Below, piece after piece: positions 25,552-34,238 of a DNA stretch of 43,627 bases. Within the stretch, counting starts at the first letter, position 1. Each line of letters opens with the position of its first letter. The notes beneath the pieces were generated by a model. That model saw only the letters and a list, made by a program, of their open reading frames with translations. It did not search any database and had not been told where the DNA came from. The translations under genes and the position numbers were made by a program. Origin of the DNA: an uncultured Ruminococcus sp. (GTDB lineage Bacteria; Bacillota; Clostridia; Oscillospirales; Ruminococcaceae); contig CASEUJ010000010.1 in assembly GCA_949291125.1 (NCBI GenBank), positions 1-43,627 of the forward strand. Reading direction: 5' to 3'.

Positions 25552-26458
25552 GTGCTTCCCCTCCAATCAGACTTACAAAATAGCTTTCCAGGCTTTCATC
25601 CCGTTCTTGCAAAGAAAGCACCTCACAGTTTTCTTTGGCAAGTGCCAATGTCAGCTGTGTAACGTTCAGTTTTGCAAAAATATCTGCATGTGTTTCGTCC
25701 AGAATACTATACTCCAGTTTCTGCTGATCGAGTACGCGTGTCAATGCCTTGATATCTGTCACTTCAATCCGGACACATTTGCGGCAATTTTGTTCCAACT
25801 CTTCTGCGCTGATTTCCTTGACCATTCTCCCATGATCAATAAAGCCATAATGTGTCGCAAGCCGTGACAATTCATCGAGAATATGGCTCGAAATCAGCAC
25901 TGTGATCTGGCGCTCGCGGTTCAACTTCAGAATTAGCTCACGCATTTCAATGATCCCCTGCGGATCAAGCCCATTAATCGGCTCATCGAGTACCAAAAAG
26001 TCAGGATCTCCTGCCAATGCAATGGCAATGCCAAGCCGCTGGCGCATACCGAGAGAAAAATTTTTTGCCTTCTTTTTTCCGGTATGTTCCAACCCCACCA
26101 GTTTAAGCAATTCCGGAATGCCCTGAAATGAGGGCAAGCCAAGAATCCGATACTGTTCCTTGAGGTTGTCCTGCGCCGTCATGCTCAGATAAATCGAAGG
26201 CGTTTCCACCACCGCACCCATACGGCGACGTGATTTCGCAATCGTTTTCTCTCTGTTGCGAATGCCATAAAGCGCATAGCCTCCCGATGTCGGCGTCTGC
26301 AAGCCGCAGATCAGACGAATTAAGGTAGTTTTCCCGGCGCCGTTTCTCCCGACAAAGCCATAAATTGCACCTTTCGGCACATGCATCGACAGATTATCTA
26401 ACGCCTTGAAATTCCGATACTGCTTGCACAAAGCATTTGTTGTCAGAACATAGTCCAT
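25544..26458 (-). CDS. ABC transporter ATP-binding protein (BcrA-like)
   Basis: A 304-residue ATPase: Walker A GRNGAGKTTL (about 38-47), signature NFSLGMRQRLGIAIAL (about 130-145), Walker B DFLVLDEPINGLDP and the switch His in ISSHILDEL. A C-terminal accessory domain of about 90 residues follows, as in BcrA/NatA-type exporters. ATG 26458 is preferred because CAAGGAGG sits upstream and the preceding codons are not conserved. Translation is coupled to the permease. It lies downstream of the response regulator, 87 nt away, in the same operon. Confidence 0.92.
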   Translation of the reverse strand: MDYVLTTNALCKQYRNFKALDNLSMHVPKGAIYGFVGRNGAGKTTLIRLICGLQTPTSGGYALYGIRNREKTIAKSRRRMGAVVETPSIYLSMTAQDNLKEQYRILGLPSFQGIPELLKLVGLEHTGKKKAKNFSLGMRQRLGIAIALAGDPDFLVLDEPINGLDPQGIIEMRELILKLNRERQITVLISSHILDELSRLATHYGFIDHGRMVKEISAEELEQNCRKCVRIEVTDIKALTRVLDQQKLEYSILDETHADIFAKLNVTQLTLALAKENCEVLSLQERDESLESYFVSLIGGEAHD

Positions 26459-26545
26459 AAAATGACCTCCTTGTATTTGATACAAACAGTATAATTCCAA
26501 AAGGTTAAGAAAGTGGTTAAGGAAATTGGAAAGATTTCGTAAAGA

Positions 26546-27220
26546 TTACTGCGTCGCTCCTGTGTCCTGAAGCCGGAATCCAATTCCCCAGACAGCTTCA
26601 ATATAGTCTTTTCCCGATACCTCACGCAGCTTACGACGCAGGTTACTGACATGCACTTTCAGGGAACTTTCGACACAATCCGGCGTATCTTCACTAATCC
26701 GGTCCAGCATGGCAGATTTTGTCATCACCTGGTTCGGATTTTGCAACAGCAACTTCAAAATGGCATATTCTGTCTTTGTCAGTTTCACCGGAACCTCTGA
26801 TACCCATGCCATATGACTGTCCAGATCGAGTGTGATTTCTGCAAAGCACAGCCGCCGCGTTCGGTGGCTCTCGTGTCTTCGAAGCTGCACGGTAATGCGC
26901 GCCAACAACTCTTCCACATGAAATGGCTTTGTGACATAATCTACTGCACCATCCAGCAACAACGCAACCTTGTGCTGAATATCTGCTTTTGCGCTAAGGA
27001 TAATAACCGGAATATCCTGAATCTTTTTCAAGACCTCTTCTCCGGAAATCCCCGGCATCATCAGGTCCAATAAAATCAAGTCCGGCTGTTCCCGGGAAAG
27101 CAGCATCAGTGCCTCTGTCCCGGAATAAGCACACACTACAGCATAGCCCTCTTTTGTCAAAAGTTCCGCCAGCATATCACTGATATAGGCGTCATCGTCG
27201 ATAATTGCAATTTTTTGCAA
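26546..27220 (-). CDS. OmpR-family response regulator
   Basis: A 224-residue regulator: receiver domain with acidic pocket IIDDD (6-10), phospho-acceptor Asp52 in LILLDLMMPG and Lys98 in VTKPF; then a winged-helix DNA-binding domain (about 130-220) with LTKTEYAILKLLLQNPNQV and VHVSNLRRKLREVSGKDYIEAVWGIGFRL. The only sensible start is a TTG at 27220, about 7 nt after GGGGGAA. It is the first gene of the two-component/ABC operon and probably controls that operon, and maybe the divergent one. A perfect inverted repeat in the promoter spacer is a candidate binding site, though OmpR-type proteins more often bind direct repeats. Confidence 0.92.
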   Translation of the reverse strand: MQKIAIIDDDAYISDMLAELLTKEGYAVVCAYSGTEALMLLSREQPDLILLDLMMPGISGEEVLKKIQDIPVIILSAKADIQHKVALLLDGAVDYVTKPFHVEELLARITVQLRRHESHRTRRLCFAEITLDLDSHMAWVSEVPVKLTKTEYAILKLLLQNPNQVMTKSAMLDRISEDTPDCVESSLKVHVSNLRRKLREVSGKDYIEAVWGIGFRLQDTGATQ

Positions 27221-27294
27221 TGGTTTCTTCCCCCTCTGTCTATCATCGTGAGATCATACTTTTCACATGATAGGCTAATCCTATTTTTGATTCT

Positions 27295-27323
27295 ATTATA
27301 TCACAATGTTCCTATTGTGACAA
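27295..27323 (-). promoter_or_regulatory. Promoter of the response regulator operon
   Basis: On the minus strand TTGTCA (forward 27318-27323) and TATAAT (forward 27295-27300) have a 17-nt spacer filled by an inverted repeat. The leader to the TTG start is about 70 nt. Confidence 0.75.
27301..27320. promoter_or_regulatory. Inverted repeat operator in promoter spacer
   Basis: TCACAAT (27301-27307) and ATTGTGA (27314-27320) are a perfect 7-bp inverted repeat with a 6-nt centre. It fills the spacer and touches both promoter boxes, the position of a repressor or spacer-twisting activator site. The binding protein is not known. Confidence 0.65.
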
Positions 27324-27398
27324 GAGAGATGAATATTGAAGGAATCCGGCGAGAATGCTGTATAAAAATCGTCATATTCCGACTCACTGCACTTTCAC

Positions 27399-27427
27399 TT
27401 GACTTTTCCCATATCCTATGCTATACT
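27399..27427 (+). promoter_or_regulatory. Promoter of the second ABC operon
   Basis: TTGACT at 27399-27404 and TATACT at 27422-27427 are 17 nt apart, about 98 nt upstream of the ATPase start. Confidence 0.75.
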
Positions 27428-27524
27428 CTGCTTAGCGCATCGGTAATTTCAATCTTCTTCAGAAAGCAATCCGATCCGACATATTTTTATTCATACACCA
27501 TTGTGCATGATCGCGGAGGTACTT

Positions 27525-28232
27525 ATGAAATTTATCATTGAACACCTGTCCAAAAAATTCGAAAACAAGGAAGTTCTCAGAGATATTGATTTCACATTTG
27601 AAGAAGGGAAAATCTACGGGCTTCTTGGCAGAAACGGTGCCGGCAAAACAACGCTATTTAATTGCCTAAACCGGGACATTAAAACAGACAGCGGCAGCTT
27701 TTATATTGATACAGACGGCATTCGCCGTGATGTAACGGCAGATGACATTGGATATGTGCTGTCCACCCCTACTGTCCCAGAGTTTCTCACTGGAAGAGAG
27801 TTTCTAAAGTTCTTTATGGACATCAATGAGAAATCCATTGAGAATCCCAAAAGTATCGATGCGTATTTTGATGATATGCGTATTGCGCCGGAGGACAGAG
27901 ATAAGCTGTTAAAGGACTATTCTCACGGCATGAAAAATAAAATGCAGATGCTGATCAATATGATTGCACAGCCGAATATTTTATTACTTGATGAGCCGTT
28001 GACATCTCTTGATGTCGTTGTTGCTGAAGAAATGAAACAGTTATTGCGATCATTCAAGCAAAACCGCATCACGATTTTTTCCACGCATATTATGGACTTG
28101 GCACTGGATCTTTGCGATGAAATTGTATTGCTTAACCACGGGGAACTGGAAGTCGTGGACAAAACAGATCTGGACAGCAAAGAATTCAAAGAGAAAATCA
28201 TTGCGGCATTGCGGGAGGAAGAACATGAATAA
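27525..28232 (+). CDS. ABC transporter ATP-binding protein
   Basis: A 235-residue ATPase: Walker A GRNGAGKTTLF (about 35-45), a signature loop that is changed to DYSHGMKNKMQMLINMI (about 131-147; the usual LSGGQ is reduced to YSHGM), Walker B NILLLDEPLTSLD and the switch His in FSTHIMDLA. The degenerate signature is common in bacteriocin- and multidrug-type ABC-2 exporters. ATG 27525 follows GGAGG. It overlaps the permease start by 8 nt. It is divergent from the two-component/ABC operon, so both systems share a roughly 300-nt control region. Confidence 0.9.
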   Translation: MKFIIEHLSKKFENKEVLRDIDFTFEEGKIYGLLGRNGAGKTTLFNCLNRDIKTDSGSFYIDTDGIRRDVTADDIGYVLSTPTVPEFLTGREFLKFFMDINEKSIENPKSIDAYFDDMRIAPEDRDKLLKDYSHGMKNKMQMLINMIAQPNILLLDEPLTSLDVVVAEEMKQLLRSFKQNRITIFSTHIMDLALDLCDEIVLLNHGELEVVDKTDLDSKEFKEKIIAALREEEHE

Positions 28233-29802
28233 GACTCTGAAAATTTCTTTTTCCCTGAAAAATACATATCGTGTGAACGGGATCCTGTTTTCCTTGAAGC
28301 AAATCCCACTGTTAAAGCAACTCCTTCCTGTTACGCTATATCAAGTAACGGGACTAAAAATTTTTGCAAATGTACTTTCTGTACTGTGGGAAATCATTTC
28401 TGCATTTCTCGGGAAATTCCTATACTTTTGTACGATGGTGTGCGGCGTGGGCATCCTTTATCGAGGAATGCCCGAAAGCCAGATATTCCTGCATCTGTTG
28501 CTGTTCCTCACTGTGATCGGTAGCTTTATGAACACCCATCTTTTTAATCCGACAAAAGACAAATATTATGCCATAATCCTGATGCGGATGGACGCAAGAG
28601 AATATACCCTTGTCAATTATTTCTATTCGATATGCAAAGCCGTTATCGGGTTTATACCATTCACAATCCTATTCGGCACTGATCGAAAGGTCCCGTTGTG
28701 GTTTTGTCTGCTCTTGCCATTTTGTATTGCAGGCATGAAGTTATTTGTAGCAGCGGTTTCTCTATGGGACTATGAAAAAAGAGGCACAGGATACAACGAA
28801 AATAAGCTTTCAAAATATGTCTGGGGATGCATTGCCTTACTTTTAGGTGTAACCTATGGTCTGCCTGCATTGGGATTTGCCATGCCGACAGTCGTATCAA
28901 TGATCGCCTTTGGATCTTGTATTCCTCTGGGAATTGTAGGCATTAGAAAAATATACACATTCTGTGATTATCGCGCGGTCAATCAGGAGTTATTGTCCGG
29001 CCTGACAAATCAGATGGATTCCACAGCAAAAACACAAATTGTGAAACAAACAACAGAGAAGAAAATATCGACGGACACTTCGATTATCAGCAATCGCAAG
29101 GGATTTGAGTATCTCAATGAATTGTTCATCAAGCGACATAAAAAGATACTGTGGAACTCCACAAAAAAAATTTCCTACATCTGCATTTTTCTTGTGATCG
29201 GAATATTGACGATAATTTTCCTGAAGCCTGAAATCAAGCCGGACATTAACAAGATGGTGATGACCTGGCTTCCATACTTTGTGTTTATTATGTATGCAAT
29301 TAACCGTGGTACAAATTTCACGCAAGCGCTTTTTATGAACTGTGATCATAGTTTGTTGACCTATTCATTTTATAAGCGGCCAGCCTTCGTGTTACGGTTG
29401 TTTCAGATCCGTCTGCGTGAAATCATGAAAATCAACGCTGTTCCGGCTTTGGTGATCGGTGTCGGGCTGGCGCTGATTCTTTTCGCTACGGGAGGGACAA
29501 ATAATCCATTGAATTATATAATATTGATTGTTTCCATTCTCTGTATGAGTATGTTCTTCTCCATTCATTATCTCACGATCTATTATTTGCTCCAGCCATA
29601 TAACGCTGGAACAGAATTGAGAAGCGGAACTTATCGCATCGTAATGTCAGCAACATATCTGATTTGTTTTGGTATGATGCAGCTTCGTATGCCGATTCTG
29701 ATATTTGGGATCATGACGATCATATTCTGTGTACTTTACAGCATTATTGCAAGCATCTTAGTGTATCACTTTGCACCTAAGACATTCCGGATCAGAACAT
29801 AA
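28225..29802 (+). CDS. Large ABC transporter membrane protein
   Basis: A 525-residue integral membrane protein with about ten to twelve hydrophobic segments in two groups (about 50-265 and 310-520) separated by a polar stretch near 265-310. This twofold build is typical of large ABC-2-like permeases paired with small ATPases; no named family is recognised with confidence. ATG 28225 is preferred because GGGAGGAA precedes it and the start overlaps the ATPase end by 8 nt. Substrate unknown. The gap to the acetyltransferase gene is 60 nt, so they may be co-transcribed. Confidence 0.8.
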   Translation: MNKTLKISFSLKNTYRVNGILFSLKQIPLLKQLLPVTLYQVTGLKIFANVLSVLWEIISAFLGKFLYFCTMVCGVGILYRGMPESQIFLHLLLFLTVIGSFMNTHLFNPTKDKYYAIILMRMDAREYTLVNYFYSICKAVIGFIPFTILFGTDRKVPLWFCLLLPFCIAGMKLFVAAVSLWDYEKRGTGYNENKLSKYVWGCIALLLGVTYGLPALGFAMPTVVSMIAFGSCIPLGIVGIRKIYTFCDYRAVNQELLSGLTNQMDSTAKTQIVKQTTEKKISTDTSIISNRKGFEYLNELFIKRHKKILWNSTKKISYICIFLVIGILTIIFLKPEIKPDINKMVMTWLPYFVFIMYAINRGTNFTQALFMNCDHSLLTYSFYKRPAFVLRLFQIRLREIMKINAVPALVIGVGLALILFATGGTNNPLNYIILIVSILCMSMFFSIHYLTIYYLLQPYNAGTELRSGTYRIVMSATYLICFGMMQLRMPILIFGIMTIIFCVLYSIIASILVYHFAPKTFRIRT

Positions 29803-29862
29803 AAGATGTCGTATTCTAGTATTGATGGAGCAAAGACAAAATCCTGATTCAAGGAGGTCATC

Positions 29863-30483
29863 ATGACAAAAGAAGTGAATCCAGAAAGCACAAGTCGCGC
29901 TGCGGCATATGCACTCTGGATGAAAGCCCCGAATCCAATGGTAACTTTTTTCAAGACCTTTGACGTGACGAATCTGGTCAGGGTACATCAAAAGCGAAAG
30001 CTGAAATTCCATATGCTGCTCGACTATTGCATCGGCAAAGCCGCAGCGCCGATCGATGAATTTTACATGCTTCCTGTCGGAGATAAGTTGATACAATATG
30101 ATTCGATTGCAATCAATACAATCGTGAAAAACAGAGTAGGCGAAATTAACTCCTGTGACATTTTATTCGATGCGGATCTGGATCAATATAACGAACAGTA
30201 CCTGAAATATACTGCTCAAGTTGCAGAAAGCTGTCAGGACAGAGATCTTTCAAATGATAGTATGGTGATCGGCACATCAGCGATCATTAACACTGAAATC
30301 GATGGAGCAGTCGGTATGAACAGCGGCATTTTCAATAATCCTTTCATCATTTGGGGCAGATACCGAAAGAAATGGTTCCGATATTACCTGACACTCTCTT
30401 TCCAGTTTCACCATACACAGATGGATGGCGCACATGCTGGTGCTTTTCTTACAAATTTGCAACAGGCAATCGGTAGTATCTAA
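29863..30483 (+). CDS. Chloramphenicol acetyltransferase-like protein (CatA-like)
   Basis: A 206-residue member of the CAT fold, close to the usual 210-220. The catalytic motif FQFHHTQMDGAHAGAFL (about 178-194) keeps the essential His and Asp of HHxxxDG. The preceding segment NNPFIIWGRYRKKWFRYYLTLS aligns with the CAT core, but the TSF motif that carries the active-site Ser of classical CAT is replaced (NTEIDGAVG), so chloramphenicol may not be the substrate. It is thus an acetyl-CoA-dependent O-acetyltransferase-like protein of unknown acceptor. ATG 29863 has AAGGAGG upstream. Its place behind an ABC exporter suggests a resistance or modification role, which is inference. Confidence 0.8.
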   Translation: MTKEVNPESTSRAAAYALWMKAPNPMVTFFKTFDVTNLVRVHQKRKLKFHMLLDYCIGKAAAPIDEFYMLPVGDKLIQYDSIAINTIVKNRVGEINSCDILFDADLDQYNEQYLKYTAQVAESCQDRDLSNDSMVIGTSAIINTEIDGAVGMNSGIFNNPFIIWGRYRKKWFRYYLTLSFQFHHTQMDGAHAGAFLTNLQQAIGSI

Positions 30484-30495
30484 AAAGGAGATGTT

Positions 30496-30718
30496 ATGAT
30501 GACTGATGCCTTGATACAATCCCTCAGCATTTACACAGCACGATATGATATCGGTCATCCTGGATATTGACGTCGACCTTACGCAGGAAGCAGGCGGCTA
30601 CCCATTGTTTGTTAAAGGAAAAATTGTCGGAGGTATCGGTGCTGGCGGCGGAACAGAAGAGCAGGACTACCGCATCGCAGAATATGTTGTATCTGTATTT
30701 GAGGAACTGACAAAGTAA
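30496..30718 (+). pseudogene. Decayed GlcG/HbpS-like (DUF336) gene
   Basis: AAAGGAG and ATG at 30496 open a frame that stops after 24 codons. In the next frame, from about 30545 to the stop at 30716-30718, the sequence reads GGYPLFVKGKIVGGIGAGGGTEEQDYRIAEYVV, which is the C-terminal hallmark of the GlcG/HbpS heme-binding family (GGxP-x-VxGxxVGxIGxxGGTxEQD). The family is normally about 140 residues; most of the middle is missing here. So this is a gene with a large deletion and a frameshift. A 57-residue product from ATG 30545 is conceivable but has no ribosome binding site. Confidence 0.65.
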
Positions 30719-30937
30719 ATGCAAAATTTAAGTTCCTTTTGCACCTGTTCTAATTCCGACTGCCCACTTCATCCAACCAAGCATGAAAAGGGCTGTGCTC
30801 CATGCATTGCAAAGAATTTGAAAGAAAAAGAAATTCCAAATTGTATGTTTCATCAACTCAAATAAGCAGAAAGCAGAACCGGAGATGACTATGCAGATTT
30901 CGCACATCTCGTTTTGGAAAATGAATTGGATCAATGA
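30719..30937 (+). pseudogene. Cys-rich small protein (DUF6485-like) with in-frame stop
   Basis: Directly after the previous stop, ATG 30719 opens 48 codons reading FCTCSNSDCPLHPTKHEKGC and then APCIAKNLKEKEIPNCMFHQLK, with seven Cys in C-x-C, CPLHP, C-APC and C-MF arrangements, a likely zinc-binding mini-protein. After the TAA at 30863-30865 the same frame continues AESRTGDDYADFAHLVLENELDQ to a TGA at 30937, and this looks like the usual C-terminal tail of the family (GD-x-FEDFAKLV). So one base change probably created a premature stop. The 48-residue form keeps all Cys and may still function. Family naming is from memory. Confidence 0.6.
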
Positions 30938-30990
30938 GATAATCGAAAATTTCCCATAGTGCATTAGTTTCATAAACAAAAACTTGCTTC

Positions 30991-31030
30991 AGGCGACACC
31001 GCGCAAAAAACGTGTGGTGCCGCCTGTTTT
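30991..31030 (+). terminator. Terminator of the second ABC operon
   Basis: AGGCG-CACC at 30991-31000 pairs with GGTGCCGCCT ending near 31024 around an A-rich loop, followed by TTTT. It separates this region from polA. Confidence 0.75.
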
Positions 31031-31133
31031 AATCGGATGTTCTCCTGATATTGTATCAATTTTGAAAGCTATTGTGTGCTTTTTCTAGCACAAGCACATT
31101 TTGCAAATTTCTCTGGCTTTTTTTCTGGAAATA

Positions 31134-31142
31134 TGTTATACT
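31134..31142 (+). promoter_or_regulatory. polA promoter, extended -10
   Basis: TGTTATACT at 31134-31142 is an extended -10 element; the -35 region is weak. It lies 36 nt upstream of the polA ATG. Confidence 0.6.
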
Positions 31143-31178
31143 AATAATAAAGCACATTTCTGATTCAGGAGGATCCAC

Positions 31179-33779
31179 ATGAGACTACTTGCCATCGATG
31201 GAAACAGCATCTTAAACCGTGCCTTTTACGGGATACGGCCGCTAAGTAATACAAAAGGTGTTTTTACCCATGCAATCTTCGGATTTATGAACATCTATCT
31301 CAAAAATATCACCGAAGTCAAGCCCGATGCCATTGCAGTGGCTTTTGACCTACGGGAACCGACCTTCCGGCACAAGGCAGTGGAAACCTATAAGGCCAAC
31401 CGCAAGGGAATGCCAGAAGAACTTGCTATGCAACTACCACTTGTCAAAGAACTTCTGACCAAACTCGGCATTCGGGTTGTAACCTGCTCCGGCTATGAGG
31501 CAGACGACATCTTGGGTACCCTTGCCAAGGCAGCAACGGTACAGGACACAGACTGTACGATTCTCACTGGCGACCGGGACAGTTTACAGCTGGTCAGCGA
31601 CCACGTTACCGTCCGCCTTGCCACCAATAAAGAGACCATTGCCTACACTCCAGCACGTTTTCAGGAAGAATACGGTTTCGCACCACTCTCCCTGATTGAT
31701 CTGAAGGCTCTCATGGGTGATAGCTCCGACAACATCTCCGGCGTAGCCGGGATCGGACAAAAAACGGCATCGAAACTGATCCAGGCGTGGGGAACCATCG
31801 AAAACCTCTATGCCCATCTAGAAGATGCGGAACTGACCAAGTCGGTGCGCAACAAACTCGATGTTGGTATCGACGCTGCAAAGCAAAGCAAGTGGCTGGC
31901 CACCATCGTCACCAATGCGCCAATCGAAGTGGATATGGCGTATTATCTCCCCCAAAAGGTGCAGACCCAGGAAGTCCGCAAGCTTCTTCTGGAACTGGAA
32001 ATGGCAAAGCTATTAGAAAAGCTGCACTTAAATGTCGAAAGTGCGCAAATGCCGGACACCTCTACCGCATCCAAAGAAACCGCAAAAGAAGTGCATCCAC
32101 TGACGGAACAGCCACTGACTGAGGAGATTCTGCGTCAATGGGACAAGGGGCTTCCCGACACCTACCCTGCCTGTTTGTTTGATGGCAAACGGCTGTGTGC
32201 AACCCATCCGGATGCACCGGGGATTGTATATCTGACAGAAGATACAGCGCTTTTGACGCAGATGTTCCAACAAAAGCGCCTGACCTTTCATGCAAAGCTG
32301 CAGTATCGCCTGCTCCTTGCAAACGGCATCACACCAGACAGCCTATCACCTACGGCAAATGACGGCGAGATCGCGGCATATCTGCTCAATTCCACTTCTG
32401 CATCCTACGAGATCGAACGGCTTTGCGTGACTTATCATGTACCCCATCATAAAGCGCTAGGGGCATATGCAGGTCTGGTGGCGCTGCCAGCGCTATATCA
32501 TGCCATGGAAACGCTCGTAGCAAAGCAGGATATGCAGCAGCTGATGGACTATGAACAGCAGCTGACGGTAGTGTTATCGGCGATGGAACACACCGGCGTC
32601 GCAATTGATCAAAACGGTGTTAAACAGTTCGGTATCTATTTGTCAGAACAGATTGAAGAAACACAGCAGATGATCTATGACGAAGCCGGGCATGAATTTA
32701 ATATCGGCTCGCCGAAGCAGCTTGGCGAAGTGCTGTTTGTCGAAATGCAGCTGCCACACGGCAAAAAAACCAAGACCGGTTATTCCACCAATGCAGAAAT
32801 CTTAGAAAAGCTGCGCGGTGAATACCCCATCGTGGACAGCGTCCTGAAATGGCGGCAATATTCCAAATTAAAATCCACCTATGTCGACGGTCTGCTAAAA
32901 GCAGTGGACGCCGACGGCAGAATCCACACCGTGTTCAAACAGACAGAAACACGCACAGGACGAATCTCCTCAACAGAGCCAAACTTACAGAATATCCCGG
33001 TTCGCACAGAGCTTGGACGCAATATGCGCAAGTTTTTCATAGCGCAGGATGGCTGCGTGCTGCTTGATGCTGATTATAGTCAGATTGAGCTGCGGCTGCT
33101 TGCCAACCTCAGCGGCGACAAACAGATGCAGGAGGCTTTTTTGGGCGGTGCAGATATCCACGCAGCAACGGCAGCACAAGTCTTCGGCATGCCGCCGGAG
33201 ATGGTGACGCCATCCATGCGCAGTGCAGCAAAAGCCGTGAACTTTGGCATTCTCTATGGCATGGGTGCATTTTCGCTGTCACAGGACATCCATGTCACCG
33301 TACGGGAGGCAAACCGCTATATCCAGAATTATATGGCACAGTTTCCCAGCGTTCGTGCGTTTATGGACAAGATCGTAGACGATGCCAAAATCAACGGCTA
33401 TGTCACCACATACTTTAAGCGACGCAGACCAGTCCCAGAACTTTTAGCATCGAACAAGGTGGTACAGGCAAGCGGCAAGCGTATCGCCATGAATACGCCA
33501 ATCCAAGGCACGGCGGCGGATATCATCAAACTTGCGATGATCCATGTATACCAACGACTAAAAAAAGACGTGCCGCAAGCAAATCTCATTTTACAGGTGC
33601 ATGACGAGCTGATAGTCGAAGTGCCACAGAGCTTTGCCATGCAGGCAGCAAAGGTATTGGGAGAAGAAATGCAAAACGTCATCCACAATACGCTCCCTGA
33701 AACGGCATGGAAAGATTTTCCGGTGCCGCTGACGGCGGATGTGAGCATAGGAAAGAGTTGGTATGATGCAAAAGGTTGA
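31179..33779 (+). CDS. polA: DNA polymerase I
   Basis: An 866-residue repair polymerase. The N-terminal 5'-3' exonuclease (about 1-290) has AIDGNSILNRAFYGI, GYEADDILGTLA and MGDSSDNISGVAGIGQKTA. The middle 3'-5' exonuclease domain lacks the DxE and other metal-binding acidic motifs (it reads ACLFDGKRLCATH), so proofreading is absent, as in Bacillus and Taq. The polymerase domain shows LLDADYSQIELRLLA (about 627-641), KAVNFGILYGMGAFSLS (about 684-700) and VHDELIVEVP (about 807-816). Start ATG 31179 has CAGGAGG upstream. It heads a plus-strand operon and overlaps rimI by 17 nt. Roles: Okazaki fragment maturation and repair. Confidence 0.97.
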   Translation: MRLLAIDGNSILNRAFYGIRPLSNTKGVFTHAIFGFMNIYLKNITEVKPDAIAVAFDLREPTFRHKAVETYKANRKGMPEELAMQLPLVKELLTKLGIRVVTCSGYEADDILGTLAKAATVQDTDCTILTGDRDSLQLVSDHVTVRLATNKETIAYTPARFQEEYGFAPLSLIDLKALMGDSSDNISGVAGIGQKTASKLIQAWGTIENLYAHLEDAELTKSVRNKLDVGIDAAKQSKWLATIVTNAPIEVDMAYYLPQKVQTQEVRKLLLELEMAKLLEKLHLNVESAQMPDTSTASKETAKEVHPLTEQPLTEEILRQWDKGLPDTYPACLFDGKRLCATHPDAPGIVYLTEDTALLTQMFQQKRLTFHAKLQYRLLLANGITPDSLSPTANDGEIAAYLLNSTSASYEIERLCVTYHVPHHKALGAYAGLVALPALYHAMETLVAKQDMQQLMDYEQQLTVVLSAMEHTGVAIDQNGVKQFGIYLSEQIEETQQMIYDEAGHEFNIGSPKQLGEVLFVEMQLPHGKKTKTGYSTNAEILEKLRGEYPIVDSVLKWRQYSKLKSTYVDGLLKAVDADGRIHTVFKQTETRTGRISSTEPNLQNIPVRTELGRNMRKFFIAQDGCVLLDADYSQIELRLLANLSGDKQMQEAFLGGADIHAATAAQVFGMPPEMVTPSMRSAAKAVNFGILYGMGAFSLSQDIHVTVREANRYIQNYMAQFPSVRAFMDKIVDDAKINGYVTTYFKRRRPVPELLASNKVVQASGKRIAMNTPIQGTAADIIKLAMIHVYQRLKKDVPQANLILQVHDELIVEVPQSFAMQAAKVLGEEMQNVIHNTLPETAWKDFPVPLTADVSIGKSWYDAKG

Positions 33780-34209
33780 GTTCATTGCGGCAAACAAATC
33801 ACACATTTCGGCAATTGCAGAAATCGCCCGGCGTTCTTTCCCCGACCCATGGTCAGAAACGGTCTTTTCCCAAACGCTGCAAAATCAAAACAACACGATC
33901 TGGTGTGCAATGCTGGATAATAGGATCTACGGCTATCTGGTGCTGTCCCGGTCAGGAGATAACATGAGTGTAGACGATATCGCCGTGCATCCTGATTTCC
34001 GACGACAAGGCATCGCCAAACTGCTGTTGGTGCAAGCACACCGGCAGTTTCCCGATGCAGAATTCTGGCTGGAGGTACGTGCATCGAACACAGCGGCAAT
34101 TGCGCTGTATACCGCTTTGGGATATGTACAGGTGGGATTGCGGAAGCGATATTATCTCGACCCCATAGAGGATGCTGTACTCATGACAAGATTCAAAGAC
34201 GTCAAATGA
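33763..34209 (+). CDS. rimI: Ribosomal protein S18-alanine N-acetyltransferase-like (RimI)
   Basis: A 148-residue GNAT acetyltransferase. The core shows MSVDDIAVHPDFRRQGIAKLLL (about 67-88; the acetyl-CoA-binding R/Q-x-x-G-x-A/G loop is RRQGIA), FWLEVRASNTAAIALYTALGYVQVGLRKRYY (about 104-134), typical for RimI. RimI acetylates the N-terminal Ala of S18 in E. coli; in Firmicutes it is part of the tsa gene neighbourhood. ATG 33763 or 33766 overlaps the polA end. The next tsa gene, tsaD, follows after two inserted unknown genes. Confidence 0.88.
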   Translation: MMQKVEFIAANKSHISAIAEIARRSFPDPWSETVFSQTLQNQNNTIWCAMLDNRIYGYLVLSRSGDNMSVDDIAVHPDFRRQGIAKLLLVQAHRQFPDAEFWLEVRASNTAAIALYTALGYVQVGLRKRYYLDPIEDAVLMTRFKDVK

Positions 34210-34238
34210 GAACACCTTTTAAGAAAGGATGAAGCGCC

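Noticed and set aside
30728-30979. 83-codon minus-strand hydrophobic reading frame
   Set aside because: It is antisense to the Cys-rich mini-protein gene, whose plus-strand reading has a recognisable Cys pattern.
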